Below, piece after piece: positions 34,214 through 47,172 of a stretch of 64,000 nucleotides of DNA (position 1 is its first letter; each line of letters begins with the position of its first letter). The translations under genes were made by a program, and so were the position numbers. Below the pieces are notes generated by a model. The model saw only the letters and a list, made by a program, of their open reading frames with translations, made no database searches and was not told the origin of the DNA. The DNA comes from Helianthus annuus (taxonomy: Eukaryota; Streptophyta; Magnoliopsida; Asterales; Asteraceae): the NCBI RefSeq assembly GCF_002127325.2, contig NC_035448.2:122927422-122991421 (forward strand), given 5' to 3'.

Positions 34214-35708
34214 TGTCACGGCCCTCGGCCCCGGTTTGACCCGGTTCAAGAGTCGCGGGGCAGGAATCCCGTGGTATTTAATTTAGGCGACAACGGAAGT
34301 CTTTAAATACAGGATCTTTTAATACTAAAAATGCCCGTTTAATATATTACATAAAGTTTTAGGGATAAAATCCCATAATTTACAATAAGATGATTTCGCA
34401 AGGAAATCTTTATTTCTCAAAACATGTTTCTTTATTTATTTACATTGAGCCACTTCTCTGAGCTTGTAGTGCTTCACGGCACTTTTCTTGGATCACAACA
34501 GATCACCTGAAACATGTTTGAAAAAGGTTTTGTCAGCGGGGAAATACTGAGTGAATCATTCTTGTTTATGTAAAATCATAGTTAGTTGTTAGTTATAATT
34601 TACAGTATTAAGAACGATTACAATGTTTCTGATATCAACCAACTACCCACAGTATTTGTCACTCGACTCGTTTCGGTGACTGTGGTCATATCACTGTTGG
34701 GTCCGTTCACCCACAAGTGACGTCAATCACTAATAGGTCCGTTCACCTAAAAGTGACGTTTCATGAATTAGGTACGCTCACCTAAACTGATAATACTAGT
34801 AATGTGCACAATACCCCACATATCGGCTGTAATTTGGTGATTACAAAGACTTAATCCCTGTAATTATAACTTTGGAAAATAATTTGGAGTATTGTAAAAC
34901 AGTTGATAAAAAGAGAATGACTCACATTGCAGATTTTAGGAGCAGAGTTTAAGCCTACTGTATAGCCCTGATTAACCTAATTTAAATAACAATGCACACA
35001 CAAACGGGTTAGTAACTAATTCAGCAGTTACGTCAATTCACGAGATTAAACCCTCACAACGATTAATAAGTGAAATACTTAATCAATTCAATGGATTCAC
35101 AACGAATGACAGAGCATAGTCCGAATTCGAACAGCACTCAAACATTCAAGTCGAAATCACAATGAATAATAAAGTATAAGCTCAATTTGAGCAGCACTTA
35201 AACAATCGTTGGATAGTTATAATCGATCGGAAGTTGAATCGTAATAGCGATCGAGTTATTACCCTGATTGCGACAGCACCTCGTGATTCGTGTGTGTTTA
35301 ATTGTAGTGTAACAGCTCTAACTCGACGTACAGACAGAGTTGAGACGTTGTTTTCATTTCATTGTTCAAGTCCCAATGCCTGCTATTTATAGTGATTTTT
35401 GAGACTCGCTTACGGACCGTAAGCCATTTCCTTTGCGGTCCATAAGCTAAGCAGTCTAATTATAGGCTGCCTAGGCTCGGGACTAGCTTGCATGATTCAA
35501 CAAATTTGGCCAATCAGAACATAGCAACGTATTATTTAGATAAATATTCAACTAAGGTTTGCCCCCCTTGAGTTTTAGGGGCCCTGATCCTGATTCCGAT
35601 TATTCTGAAAATTTTAGGGTTAGTGCAGAATTACTTGGGTGTCTCAATTAGGGTTTCCTTATTATCTAATTACCATCCTAATTATTGATTTTTGTGAGAG
35701 TTGTTACA
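34214..35708 (-). repeat. E7 3' LTR (Ty3/gypsy)
   Basis: The LTR is 1495 bp and on the minus strand runs TGTAACAACTCTC...GGCCGTGACA. It matches 51938-53425 (1488 bp) with about 25 differences and a 7-bp indel by eye, about 1.7 percent. Contents include the TATA box at 35383-35391, the palindrome CTTACGGACCGTAAG just upstream of it on the element strand, and two GGTCCGTTCACCYA repeats near 34702-34753. Confidence 0.95.
35409..35447 (-). repeat. CTTACGGACCGTAAG motif pair, E7 3' LTR
   Basis: A perfect palindrome CTTACGGWCCGTAAG-type unit is followed by a second copy TGCGGTCCATAAGC. On the element strand they lie directly upstream of the TATA box. The right LTR has the same pair at 53126-53167, with the second unit less decayed (GCGGTCCGTAAGC). 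Confidence 0.7.
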
Positions 35709-35744
35709 TCCTCCCCACCTTAAGAGAAATCTTTTCCTCGAGAT

Positions 35745-36953
35745 TTACTGAAATAGATGAGGGTATTTTCGCTTCATTTCTGATTCCAGTTCCCAGCTGT
35801 AATCTGGTCCTCTTCTGGATTCCCATTTGACTTTCACCAGTACTAGTCGCTTGTCTTTGAGAAACTTGATCTTCCGGTCTTCTATTTGTAGGGGTTTCTC
35901 TACGAATTTCAGCTTTTCATTTACCTCTACATCTTGAAGAGGTATTACCAGGGATTCGTCTGATAAACATTTCTTGAGATTGGATACATGAAATATATCA
36001 TGTATTCCAGCTAATTCCTCTGGTAGTTGTAAACGATAAGCTACTGGTCCTATTCGTTGGATCACTGGGAATGGTCCAAGATATCTTGGACTCAGTTTAC
36101 CTTTCTTACCAAATCGTACCACTCCTTTCCAAGGAGAAACTTTTAAAAGTACTTTGTCTCCTACCTGAAATTCTAGTGGCTTGCGGCGATTGTCTGCATA
36201 GCTCTTCTGACGACCTCTAGCTGTCTTCAATCTTTCCTTGATTTGTGTTATCTTGTCAGTAGTTTCTTGTACGATTTCTGGACCTGATAATTGACTTTCT
36301 CCTATTTCTGCCCAACAAACGGGAGTTCTGCACCTACGTCCATACAGTGCTTCAAATGGAGCAGCTTCGATGCTCGAATGATAACTATTGTTATAGGAGA
36401 ATTCAATTAATGGTAAATGGTTATCCCAATTACCACCAAAGTCAATTACACATGCTCGGAGCATGTCTTCCAAGGTTTGTATCATCCTTTCACTTTGTCC
36501 GTCCGTTTGAGGATGATATGCAGTACTTAAATTGAGTCGGGTTCCCATTGCTTCTTGAAAACTTGTCCAGAAATGGGAAGTGAAACGACTATCTCTATCC
36601 GATACAATAGAGAGTGGGATTCCATGTAAGGATACTACTTCGTCTACGTACAACTTGGCTAACCATTCCATGCTAAAGGTTTCCTTCATTGGTAGAAAAT
36701 GAGCTGATTTGGTTAATCGATCCACAATTACCCAAATAGCATCATTACCTTTTCTGGTTTTGGGTAACTTAGTAACAAAGTCCATTGTTATGAGTTCCCA
36801 TTTCCATACAGGCATTTCCAATTGTTGTAGTAGTCCTGAAGGTTTCTGGTGTTCTGCCTTAACTTGTGAACAAGTAAGACACTTGGTTACATATTCAGCT
36901 ATGTCCTTTTTCATTCCTATCCACCAGAAGTTATTTCTTAAATCTTGGTACAT
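35745..36953 (-). pseudogene. E7 integrase and chromodomain-like C-terminus
   Basis: This 402-codon frame starts inside the HHCC finger ([13 protein letters not shown]), then gives [27 protein letters not shown] and [19 protein letters not shown] (integrase triad), the [14 protein letters not shown]-terminal fold, [10 protein letters not shown], and a Tekay-like terminal chromodomain ([22 protein letters not shown] stop). It is separated from the upstream frame by a single frameshift at about 36940-36960. The hairpin and PPT AAGGTGGGGAGGA follow before the LTR. Confidence 0.92.
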
Positions 36954-39900
36954 CTTATTGTTTCCTGATGTACGGTATACCTAGATTTATGAGCTTCTTC
37001 TAAAATCTTATTTCCTAATTCTCCTTGCTTAGGTACCCAAATTCGTTTCTTGTGGAATTTCCAAATTCCATCATTTCCTTGTTCCAATTCTTTTATGTAA
37101 CCTTTCATTCCTTCAGCATCATCCTTGATTGCTGTTTCCTGAATTTCCTTCAATTGTTCCATTAAATCCACTTGTAGATTTAATCTAAGAGCACGGACTT
37201 GCTTTTGCTTCTCGTGATACTTACGACTTAAGGCATCTGCGACTACGTTTGCCTTTCCTTCGTGATATTGAATATCACAGTCGTAATCACTCAGGATTTC
37301 CATCCACCTCCTTTGCTTCATATTTAACTCTTTTTGTCCAAATATGTACCTTAAACTTTTATGATCTGTATAAATAGTAAACTTACTTCCATACAGATAA
37401 TGTCTCCAGATCTTAAGGGCAAAAATTATGGCTCCTAATTCTAAGTCATGAGTCGTATAATTTTCTTCGTGCTTTTTCAATTGCCTTGAGGCATACGCAA
37501 ATACCTTCTTGCATTGCATCAACACACATCCAAATCCTAACCTTGAGGCATCACAATATACTTCGAAATCTTCTATTCCTTCGGGTAAGGCTAAAATTGG
37601 AGCATTCGTTAATCTGTGTTTTAAAATTTTAAAAGCTTCTTCTTGTCTAGATCCCCATTCAAACTTAACGGCTTTACAGGTCAACTTAGTCAAGGGTATA
37701 GCTATCTTAGAGAAATCCTTAATAAATCTTCGGTAGTATCCAGCTAAGCCTAGAAAACTTCTAATTTCCATAGCTGTTTGTGGAACCTTCCATTTAGTGA
37801 TTGCTTCTATTTTAGCAGGATCTACATGAATTCCTTCGTGATTTACCACATGACCTAAGAATTGCACTTCTTGCAGCCAAAATTCACACTTCGAGAATTT
37901 GGCATAGAGCTTTTCTTTTCTTAACAAAGTTAAGAGTACATGTAGGTGCTTGCAATGTTCCTTCTGGCTTTTGGAGTAAACAAGTATATCGTCGATGAAA
38001 ACGATCACAAATTTATCCAAGTATGGTTTACAGATCCTATGCATCATGTCCATGAATGTTGCGGGTGCATTTGTTAATCCAAAGGGCATGACTGTAAACT
38101 CATAATGACCATACCTAGTTCTGAAAGCAGTTTTAGGTATGTCCTCCTCTTGTACCTTCAGTTGGTGATATCCAGATCTTAAATCTATTTTGGAAAAATA
38201 TCGAGCGCCTTGAAGTTGATCAAAAAGATCATCAATCCTAGGTAATGGGTATCGATTCTTAATTGTAACCTTATTTAATTCTCTATAATCGATACACATT
38301 CTCATCGATCCATCCTTCTTTTTCACAAACAACACTGGTGCTCCCCAAGGGGAAGAACTAGGTTGTATAAATCCTTTGCTTAGTAATTCGTCTAATTGCG
38401 TTTTCAATTCTAGCATTTCGGTGGGTGTTAATCGATAAGGTGCCTTGGCTATTGGTGTAGTACCCGGAATTAAATGAATTCTAAACTCTACCTCTCTATC
38501 AGGTGGTAAACCAGGTAATTCTTCTGGAAAAATATCTGGGTATTCTAAGACTACAGGGATGTCCTGTAGTTCCTTATTTTTAGCGTTAATGATTACATAA
38601 ATCATATACACCATTTCTTGTTTTCTCGAATAGCTAGCCAATTTCATTACTGAGATGAATTTCAATGGTTTTCGAGGTCTATCTCCTGTAATCAAAATCA
38701 CCTCTCCTGTGGGGGTACGAATTTCTACGAAATTCTTATCACATAGGATTCGAGCATGGTTGGCTATTAACCAATCCATTCCTAATACCACATCGAATCC
38801 GGCTAAGTTCATAGGTAACAGATTTGCAGAAAATTTATGGCCTAATAGTTCTATTTTTCCTTTTTGCAAAAATTTATCTATGTTGACAGAATTCCCTTCT
38901 GCGGTTTCGACCATAAAAATCTGCCTAAGGGTGGTTAAAGGTAAATTAAGAGCTTGGCAGAATGAAGTATTAATAAAACTTTGGTTTGCACCAGAGTCAA
39001 ATAATACTTTTGCAAATACGTCGTGAACTAAGAACGTACCAGCTATCACATCTGGGATGAGTTCAGCTTCTTGAGTGGTCAACTGGAATGCTCGTGCATT
39101 CTTCTTAGTAGCTCCGTCGGCTTGTTTGGCTTTGTTGTCTGTTGTTTTGACTAACTTAGGACATTCTGGTCTAAAATGCCCGGTTTCTCCGCAGTTGAAA
39201 CAGATTGTTGTCTTCTTTCTACAATTTTCCTCACGATGTCCTGCAACTTTACAAAAGTTGCAGATTACATTGCATCTTCCAAAATGATTCTTTCTGCAAT
39301 TTCTGCAAAAAGGCGGATTTGTAGATTGTCTCATTCCTCTCTTCTTAAACTTATTATTATTATTACCCACACGAAATCCTTGGGTAATCTTTTGAGCCAA
39401 TTCCTTTTTTCGATCTTCATCTCTCGTGCATACTAATTCATCAATTAGGGTATTAGCTAACTCCACAGCATCGTCAATAGTACGAGGTCTCGCAGCCTTA
39501 ACGATGTTACGGATTTCACTAATTAATCCCCAAATGTAACAGGAAATGAGTACCGGTTCTGGCGAAGCCAGGGTAGGTACCACTCTCGCATATTCGAAGA
39601 ATGTCGAAGTATATCCCCGACAATCTACGCCTATCATACGATGACTCAGAACTTTGTTGGCCATTTGTTCCTTTTCGTATTCGGGACAGAATTTTCTTTC
39701 TACAAGACTCTTAAATTCTTCCCAATTCATTGCATAGGCCACCCTTCTTCCTTTTGCTTGCAATACAGTGTTCCACCACTCTAACGCCCCTTCTTTGAAC
39801 AAATTTGACGCATACATAACTTGATCTTCTTCGGCACATTTACTTATTGCAATTACTGCTTCGGTTTTCTCTAACCAACGCAGTACTGCAGTTGCTCCTT

Positions 39901-40020
39901 CGTTACCTGCAAATTCAGCAGGTTTGCAAGCAAGAAATTCCTTGTAAGTGCAACCAGGCGTTGCAGCTTTCCTTTTCTTAGGAAGTGGAGCCTGTCGTGG
40001 ATTATTATTGTCATGATTGC
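36938..40020 (-). pseudogene. E7 gag-protease-RT-RNase H, downstream of the E8 insertion
   Basis: The frame is open from the E8 edge to 36938. It contains a capsid core ([30 protein letters not shown]), three zinc knuckles ([40 protein letters not shown]), the protease site [11 protein letters not shown], and RT with [14 protein letters not shown] and [11 protein letters not shown]. RNase H follows ([21 protein letters not shown]). The only lesions are the E8 insertion and the frameshift before integrase. The gag start lies at 50281, beyond E8. Confidence 0.93.
40016..40020. repeat. TSD of E8, left copy (ATTGC)
   Basis: ATTGC precedes the LTR and is repeated at 50051-50055. The E7 gag frame is continuous across the two flanks when one copy is counted. 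Confidence 0.95.
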
Positions 40021-40394
40021 TGTCACACCCCCAAAAAATCCACCTGCGGAGTACTACCGCTTGGAGGCGTGACTGACCAGGATCCAGCCACCAATCATAC
40101 TAAACAAGCATATAAATAGTTATAAAAGTCTAACCAATACGATTGGTGTTCAAACAAAAAACAAAGTTTAAGTAGCAAGCGGAAGCATAAGTCTCAAAAG
40201 TAAAACATAAGTTCAATTGTTTCAAGTTTAACATGGTACGCAGCAATCCGTGTCCCACAACGACTCTCCTCCATGCAAGCTCCAGCTGAGTACCTATGGT
40301 CCTGCAAAGCATGTAGTAACGAGTCAACAACTAGTTGAGTGAGTTCACAGTTGGGTGTTCGTTTTAGTTGTTTCGAAAACAGTTCCCTTTAACT

Positions 40395-40531
40395 GGCATC
40401 CTGCCGTGGGGGTTACCCCATAGTTTAAAAAAAACGTGACTTGTTCATTCCCAGTTACTCTGGCATTCCAGCCGTGGGGGCTACCCCATGTTAGTTATCA
40501 GGCATTTCGGCCATGGGGGCTACCCCATGCG
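40395..40531 (-). repeat. Three GTGGGGGYTACCCCAT inverted-repeat units, E8 LTR
   Basis: GTGGGGGTTACCCCATAG, GTGGGGGCTACCCCATG and ATGGGGGCTACCCCATG occur within 130 bp, each preceded by GGCATYYYGCC-like text. Each can form a short G/C stem. E2 has decayed counterparts (GTGGGGGCTTCCCATG) near 10390-10470. Confidence 0.7.
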
Positions 40532-41209
40532 TACACTAGACTCGCTACCATATCGACTGCTGACTGTAGTCATGTTTATGTGCCCTGAAACTGTCAATGT
40601 CTATCATCATTGACGTGCCCCAGATCCATTAGTTCACGCCCGTCCTCTGCGGCACGGTGTGAGGTTTGTCAGACCTAAATAGCGCTATCTAACTAATGAC
40701 CCGCTCGCCATTGGCCCGGCGATTAAGTCGATATAAAAAGGAGGGACTTCGTGATAGAGTTTTGGTCTAGTACGAGTTATCCGTCCACAGGGACGATGAA
40801 TCACATTCCTGAACCATTGCTGTCCTAACCAAGGAGGACGAGGAATCCACGTTCCTTAACCCCGTTCCCAACCCAGGGAATCCCATGCTTTGTAAAGGGT
40901 GTGAACTCACCTTGGTTTGCTCGGCAGTTAAATCACAGAGAGGTCAATCAAGTTGCAAGTGGTCAACTATGTCCTAACATAGATACCATTTATATCAGAT
41001 TCAAACCAAGCAGTGCACGTACAAGTAGCAATCCTAGCATACAAGTTCTATCATGGCAATTTCAACAACAGTGTACAACATATTCAGTTAACAGAAGCAC
41101 GTATAACCCATATGTTCAGCCCGAAACACGCATTAAACAGTAGCACAAGGAGTCCATAAGGCCGGCCCATTAACTTAGGCCCGTAATTAAGCAAGCCCAA
41201 TAAGCGTGG

Positions 41210-41424
41210 TTTCGAGTCGCAACCGGACTCGCAAGCATGGTTGCGGGTCATGCTGTTTATGTTGATCATAGGTGGTTGCGAGTCGCAAACTATGTCGCAA
41301 CTATGGTTTCGGCTGATCATGCTATGGTTTCGAGTCGCAACGGGACTCGCAACCTGTGTCGCAACCTGTGGTCTCGGCTTGTAATGCTGTGGTCTCGAGT
41401 CGCAACCAGAGGTTTCGACTCCCC
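41210..41424 (-). repeat. TCGAGTCGCAAC motif cluster B, E8 3' LTR
   Basis: Eight TCGCAA words occur in 215 bp, mostly as GGTTTCGAGTCGCAACC or GACTCGCAACC, mixed with GGTCTCGG. ORFs called across it are translations of the motif. It lies about 1.08-1.29 kb from the LTR start on the element strand. Confidence 0.85.
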
Positions 41425-42309
41425 AGCAGTTGCTGATTCTGCACAGTTGTACTATCCAATAGAATTTCAATTCCATGCACCCTAATGTGTACTATCCACT
41501 TAAACATGTTTTGTTGTCTAGCATTTAACTAAAATGGATCAAACATAGCAGAATTCAAATATTCAAAGCACCTTCATAGCACATTCAACTAGTTCTTCAT
41601 ATATTCATCATGTTCTTCAAACATTCAAATCACATTCATTATCATGTTCATGTTGTTCATCATACCAACAACCCTTATTCAAGCACATTAAGCATTTATC
41701 CTAATCATAACATGAACAACTATCAAAACACTTGAACTTGATACCACAATTCGGTCCTATACACAACCGATTATATGACAAATACAAACCGATTTCATGC
41801 TCATCAAAACTAGTGGTTCAAACTTCATTTAAACACAAGACATCATCAACCGAAATCAAGACATGTTAACCGATTCATCATTATCATACATATGATATCA
41901 TCTTTTGACAACAAGTAACAATTTTCTATCAAACAAACACCTTTATCATAAACAATCATTTCATGTATAAACAACTTAGCAACCAAATATAATGTCATAA
42001 TCATCAATCCAAGCACAAAACACAACAAGAATCACTAACCGGTTAAGAGATAGGAAAGGTGAACTCCGAATGTCGATTTTCAAGCTTGATCCGAAAATCC
42101 TAGTGCCAACCGAGAATAAGGTGTGTGTTTGTGTTCCTTAGGGTTTTAGTAGGAGAGTGTGTGTGTAGGAGAGTGAGTGTGGTTGCCCAAAGAATGGCAA
42201 GTTTGGCAAGAAGTATGATATATATATTAGTTCCACAAGGTGCACCCTAATGGGTTTACAATCGGCTAAGGGGTTTTACGGCCCAGATGGCCCAACCGGT
42301 TACTGTTCA

Positions 42310-42357
42310 CTCGAGACCACATGGTCTCGAGTCGGGTCCTTGTGTTCTCGAGTCGCA
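42310..42357 (-). repeat. CTCGAGTCGCA motif cluster A, E8 3' LTR
   Basis: CTCGAGACC, GGTCTCGAGTC and TCTCGAGTCGCA lie 140-190 bp from the LTR start and about 90 bp upstream of the TATA-like sequence on the element strand. Confidence 0.75.
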
Positions 42358-42499
42358 TACACACATACGTATACACATAGCACATAGTCACTTAGATTGC
42401 ATACACATAAATCATATAATTCAACGATTCAATTAGCCATATACGTTCAAACACGTTACATCAAGGTACATCGAAGATTCTAAATTTCGAGTTGTCACA

Positions 42500-42560
42500 T
42501 CATCCCCAAGTTGAAAGAAATTTCGTCCCGAAATTTGATGGCACTCACTGAGGAAGCTAG
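42500..42560 (-). other. E8 active PPT region with hairpin
   Basis: On the minus strand the hairpin AAATTTCGGGACGAAATTT (42518-42536) is followed by CAACTTGGGGATGA directly before TGTGACAACTCG. A second hairpin and purine tract lie upstream at 42601-42637, inside the coding region. Confidence 0.75.
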
Positions 42561-45500
42561 TTAAGTTGTATGGTTTTCCCGGTTTTCCTGGGGTGTCACA
42601 TCCTCCCCCCGTTGATCTGGAATTTCGTCCCGAAATTCCGTAGCTTCAGCCTCAGTAGTGGTCGTATCGTTTACAAATAGTTGGGGATACTTTTGTTTCA
42701 TCTGATCTTCGCGCTCCCAGGTGAACTCTGGGCCGCGACGTGAGTTCCAACGAACTTGAACGAGAGGTATTCTAGTGCTCTTGAGGACCTTAACATCCCG
42801 GTCTGTGATTTCGACTGGTTCCTCGACGAATTTCAACTGTTCGTCGATCGTGAGTTCCTTCAGAGGAACTACGTGGGTCTCATCTGACAGACACTTCTTC
42901 AGATTCGACACATGGAAAACGTTGTGAACTGCACCGAGTTCTGCTGGTAAGTTCAGTCTGTAGGCCACCTTGCCTATTTTCTCAATGATTTCGAAAGGTC
43001 CAACGTATCGTGGGTTGAGTTTGCCTCGTTTACCAAAACGAACCACACCATTCCAGGGTGAAACTTTGAGTAATACCCGCTCCCCAACCTGGAGCTCAAG
43101 TGGTTTCCTGCCCTTATCGGCGTAGGCTTTCTGACGGTCACGAGCGGCCGCCATGCGTTGTCGTATTTGAGCAATCCGCTCAGTAGTGTCTACCACATGT
43201 TCTGGGCCAGTGATTTGACTATCCCCCACCTCTGCCCAACAAAGAGGTGACCGGCATTTACGTCCGTACAATGCCTCAAACGGAGCCGCTTTAATGCTGG
43301 TGTGGTAGCTGTTATTGTACGAGAATTCCACAAGTGGCAGATGCTTTTCCCAGCTGTTACCAAAGTCGATTACGCATGCTCGAAGCATGTCTTCTAAGGT
43401 CTGAATAGTGCGCTCGGACTGCCTGTCCGTCTGTGGGTGATACGCTGTGCTCATATCTAGGCGTGAGCCAAAAGACTTGTGCATTGCCTGCCACAGTTCC
43501 GAAGTAAAACGTGCATCTCGATCAGAGATGATAGAGGTGGGCACCCCGTGCCTCGAAACAACTTCCTTGAGGTATATTTCCGCTAAAGTGGAGAATTTAT
43601 CCGTCTCCTTAATTGCCAAGAAGTGTGCGGATTTCGTGAGTCGATCCACGATCACCCAAATAGTATCGTTTCCGCGTTGAGATCTGGGTAGGCCAGTAAC
43701 GAAATCCATGGAAATTTGCTCCCATTTCCATTGTGGTATCTCTGGTTGTTGGAGTAGGCCTGAGGGTTTCTGATATTCCGTCTTGACTCGCGCACAAGTC
43801 AAACACTTGCTGACGTAAGTTGCTATGTGGGCCTTCATGCTAGGCCACCAATACGTAGTTTTAATATCGTGGTACATCTTATCCGAACCAGGGTGTACCG
43901 AGTAGCGAGATTTGTGTGCTTCATCCATTACAAGTTCCCGTAAGTTGCCATAGAGGGGGACCCAAATGCGTCCTGTTACGTAGTAAGCACCGTCTTCCTT
44001 CTGTTCTAAGCGTTGCCTTGACCCGCGTAGGGCTTCGGCCCTTACGTTTTCCAGTTTCAGTGCTTCTATCTGAGCAGCTCGTATTTGCGAAGGTAGACTA
44101 GAATGGATCGTGAGTTGTAAAGCTCTTACGCGCTTAGGCGCAGTGTCCTTTCGACTTAGGGCGTCGGCCACAACATTCGCCTTGCCCGGGTGATACCTGA
44201 TGGAGCACTCATAGTCATTCAGCAGCTCGACCCATCGTCGTTGCCGCATATTCAGTTCCTTCTGCTTGAATATGTGCTCTAGGCTCCTGTGGTCGGTGTA
44301 GATGGCGCACTTGGTTCCGTACAGGTAATGCCGCCATAGCTTAAGTGCGAAAACAACGGCTCCCAGCTCTAAATCATGCGTAGTGTAGTTCTTTTCATGT
44401 ACCTTGAGTTGGCGTGAGGCGTAGGCTATGACTTTATGTCGTTGCATCAATACACAACCAAGACCTTGAATTGATGCATCACAGTAAACCACGAAATCGT
44501 CTGTGCCCTCTGGCAGTGAAAGGATAGGTGCACTACAGAGTCTATCCTTTAGATGTTGAAAAGCTAACTCCTGTGCATTTCCCCAATGATAAACAACGCC
44601 TTTCTGCGTTAGCAGGGTGAGGGGCTGCGCGATCTTAGAAAAATCCTTAATGAATCTCCTGTAGTAACCTGCCAATCCCAAGAATTGGCGAATTTCCTTT
44701 GGTGTGCGAGGTGCAGGCCAGTTCTTAATAGAGTCTACCTTGGATGGATCAACGTGAATCCCATCCTTGTTCACCACATGTCCTAGGAAATGGACTTCAC
44801 GAAGCCAGAAGTCGCATTTCGAGAACTTTGCGTAAAGCTGTTCTGTCCGAAGGAGTTCCAGAATAAGTCGTAGATGCTGTTCGTGTTCCTCCTGACTCTT
44901 AGAATAGATCAGGATGTCGTCGATGAAGACTATAACGAACTTGTCCAGATAAGGCTTGCACACTCTGTTCATCAAGTCCATGAAAACTGCAGGTGCGTTC
45001 GTCAGCCCAAACGGCATGACCAAAAACTCATAGTGCCCATATCGAGTTCTAAAGGCTGTCTTAGAGACATCCTCTTCTCGAACTCTCAGCTGGTGATATC
45101 CCGATCTCAGATCGATCTTTGAGTAGTAGCTCGACCCCTGCAACTGGTCGAACAAATCGTCAATGCGCGGTAGAGGATAACGGTTCTTCACAGTCACCTT
45201 GTTGAGTTCACGATAGTCGATACACATTCTGAAGGTGCCGTCCTTCTTCTTCACAAATAGTACTAGAGCTCCCCAAGACGATGAGCTAGGACGAATAAAA
45301 CCCTTATCCAAGAGTTCTTGTAGTTGCGTGGAGAGTTCTTCCAACTCTGATGGAGCTAAACGATAAGGTGCACGTGCTATAGGCGCAGCTCCAGGAGCTA
45401 ATTCAATCTGAAACTCGACTTGGCGATGGGGTGGAAGACCAGGTAATTCCTCAGGGAATACCTCAGGATAGTCACGTACAACTGGAAAATCTTCTAGCTT

Positions 45501-47074
45501 CTTCTCTTTCTCTGTGATGTCAGTAACGAGAGCCAAAACTGCAGTGTGGCCCTTTCGTAAGTACTTCTGGGCTTTAAGAAGAGAGATGATGTTCTCAACA
45601 GCACTTCTCTTGTCGCCACGAATCAGGAGAGGTTCATTACCAAAACCAGGAATACGAACGATCTTCTCGTTGCAAAGAATCTCTGCTCGGTGTTGGGATA
45701 ACCAATCCATCCCAATGACAACGTCGAAACTACCCAAGACGATAGGGATAAGGTCAATAGAGAAGGTCTGGTTAGCGAGAATAAGTTGGCAACCTTGGAC
45801 TACGTGTGAGGCCTCCAAACTCTTACCATTAGCTAGCTCTACAGTGTGCTTGTTGCTCAGGGGTGTTGGAATACGCTTAAGCATTTTACTAACTTCTAGT
45901 GACACATAGCTAGTATCGGCACCCGAATCAAATAAGACTGTAACATAAAAGTCGTCGAGAAGGAACTTACCCGTCACCACGTTGGGGTCATTCCTTGCTT
46001 CACCTTGGCCAATCACGAACACTCGTCCCCTGGCACCATTGTTGTTGTTGTGGTTCCCATTGTTACCATTCCCCTGATTGTTGTTGTTGTTGTTCTGGTT
46101 CAGTTGGGGACAATCTTTCTTGAAGCGGCCTTCAGCTCCACACTGAAAGCACCCTTTGTTGTTACCCTGTTGCTGCCGCTGATTCTGTTGAGGTTGCTGG
46201 CGATTCTGATTGGCGGGGTATGCGCTCCTGCAATCCTTTGCAACATGACCAGGCTTGTTGCACCGATGACAGTTGCCCCTGGTGCATGGCCCACTGTGGT
46301 GTAGGTTGCAACGATTGCATTTGGGGTGATTCCCCTTGTACCCACCATGACTTTGACCACCAGACGATTGCTGACTGGGGCTCTTGTGGTCATCAGTCTT
46401 TCTCTGCTGAGACTGAGATTGCACAGAAGTTGAACCCTTGCTTGAAGTTCCATCCCATTTCCGTTTGTTCTCACTAGTGGTACCAGAAGTAGTTGCAGCA
46501 CCTATGCGCTTTGGTAACTTGTTCTGCTCCACCGCCTGATCAGTAAGACGGTGAGCCAACTGAACAACCTGCTGGATAGTGGCCAAGTTTGCTGAAGTCA
46601 CATGACTTTGGATCTCTGGCACCAAGCCCTTGAGATACAGTTCAATTCGCTTATAGGGAGGGTCCACCATAGTAGGACACAACAAGGCAAGCTCATGCGA
46701 TCTCTTAGTATACGCCTCAATCTCTGACCCCGTCATCTTGAGGTTGTAGAACTCGTCTTCCAACTTATGAATGTCGTCGCGACTGCAGTATTCCTCCCTG
46801 ATCATTTCCTTGAAAGTTTCCCATGGGGTGGCGTTGGCAGCAACCAACCCCAGCATTTGCACTTGAGCATTCCACCACGTGAGGGCCAAACCCTCGAGAG
46901 TACCAGTAGCGTACTTCACCCTGCGTGCTTCAGGGCATTCACACATTTCGAACACAGATTCTAGTTTCTCAAACCAGTGGAGGAGACCTACAGCTCCTTC
47001 AGTTCCGCTAAAAGTAGTGGGTCGGCAGTCCATAAAGGTCTTAAAAGTGCACACCGGTGCCTGAGCATGTTGAC
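42561..47074 (-). CDS. E8 gag-pol polyprotein, exon 2
   Basis: One open frame of about 1500 codons. Counting from the frame start at 47108: capsid region 20-200; zinc knuckles near 264-275, 280-293 and 320-333; protease [11 protein letters not shown] near 393; RT with FIDD at 728-731; RNase H from YCDAS near 875 to VADALSRK near 980; integrase finger near 1064-1105; triad region at IVDR 1153, SDRDARF 1195 and SERT 1231; chromodomain-like tail 1430-1478. The C-terminus EFRDEIP...DVTPQEN is encoded by a relic PPT and LTR start. Oddities: the third knuckle has Arg in the His position ([11 protein letters not shown]), integrase reads TDRQSE where E1, E7 and E9 have TDGQSE or TDGQTE, and RT reads [10 protein letters not shown] where relatives have SPWGAPVLF. 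The frame is intact but activity is doubtful. The start is in exon 1 (47263). Confidence 0.95.
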
Positions 47075-47172
47075 CTAAGGTAGGTGAAAGAAAGACAGAG
47101 TTTAACACAAAGGTTGGTTCACGAGAGTAGGATCCTAAAGATCCTAGGATAAGTTCGGACTGCAGGATATAC
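47075..47172 (-). other. Intron in E8 gag
   Basis: A 98-bp phase-1 intron is predicted: donor GGAG|GTATAT, acceptor TTTCACCTACCTTAG|GT after a pyrimidine-rich tract. Exon 1 hits a stop inside this segment, and exon 2 has no ATG near the capsid start. E9 has an 84-bp intron at the same place and phase. Confidence 0.75.

Larger units (their letters stand above)
40021..42499 (-). repeat. E8 3' LTR (Ty3/gypsy)
   Basis: The LTR is 2479 bp, exactly the length of the partner at 47572-50050, with about a dozen substitutions by eye (about 0.5 percent) and no indel noticed. On the minus strand it runs TGTGACAACTCGAAA...GGGGGTGTGACA. It holds the TATA-like ATATATATA near 42218-42228, the TCGAGTCGCAAC clusters and the GGGG/CCCC inverted repeats. 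Confidence 0.97.

Noticed and set aside
41084..41507. ORFs with repeated GCDS/ATQVAS peptides on both strands (and copies at 48635-49058)
   Set aside because: Translations of the TCGCAAC cluster in the E8 LTR.
46005..46304. Hydrophobic plus-strand ORF (VVVVVPIV...) that looks like a membrane protein
   Set aside because: Antisense shadow of the Asn/Gln-rich linker in E8 gag.
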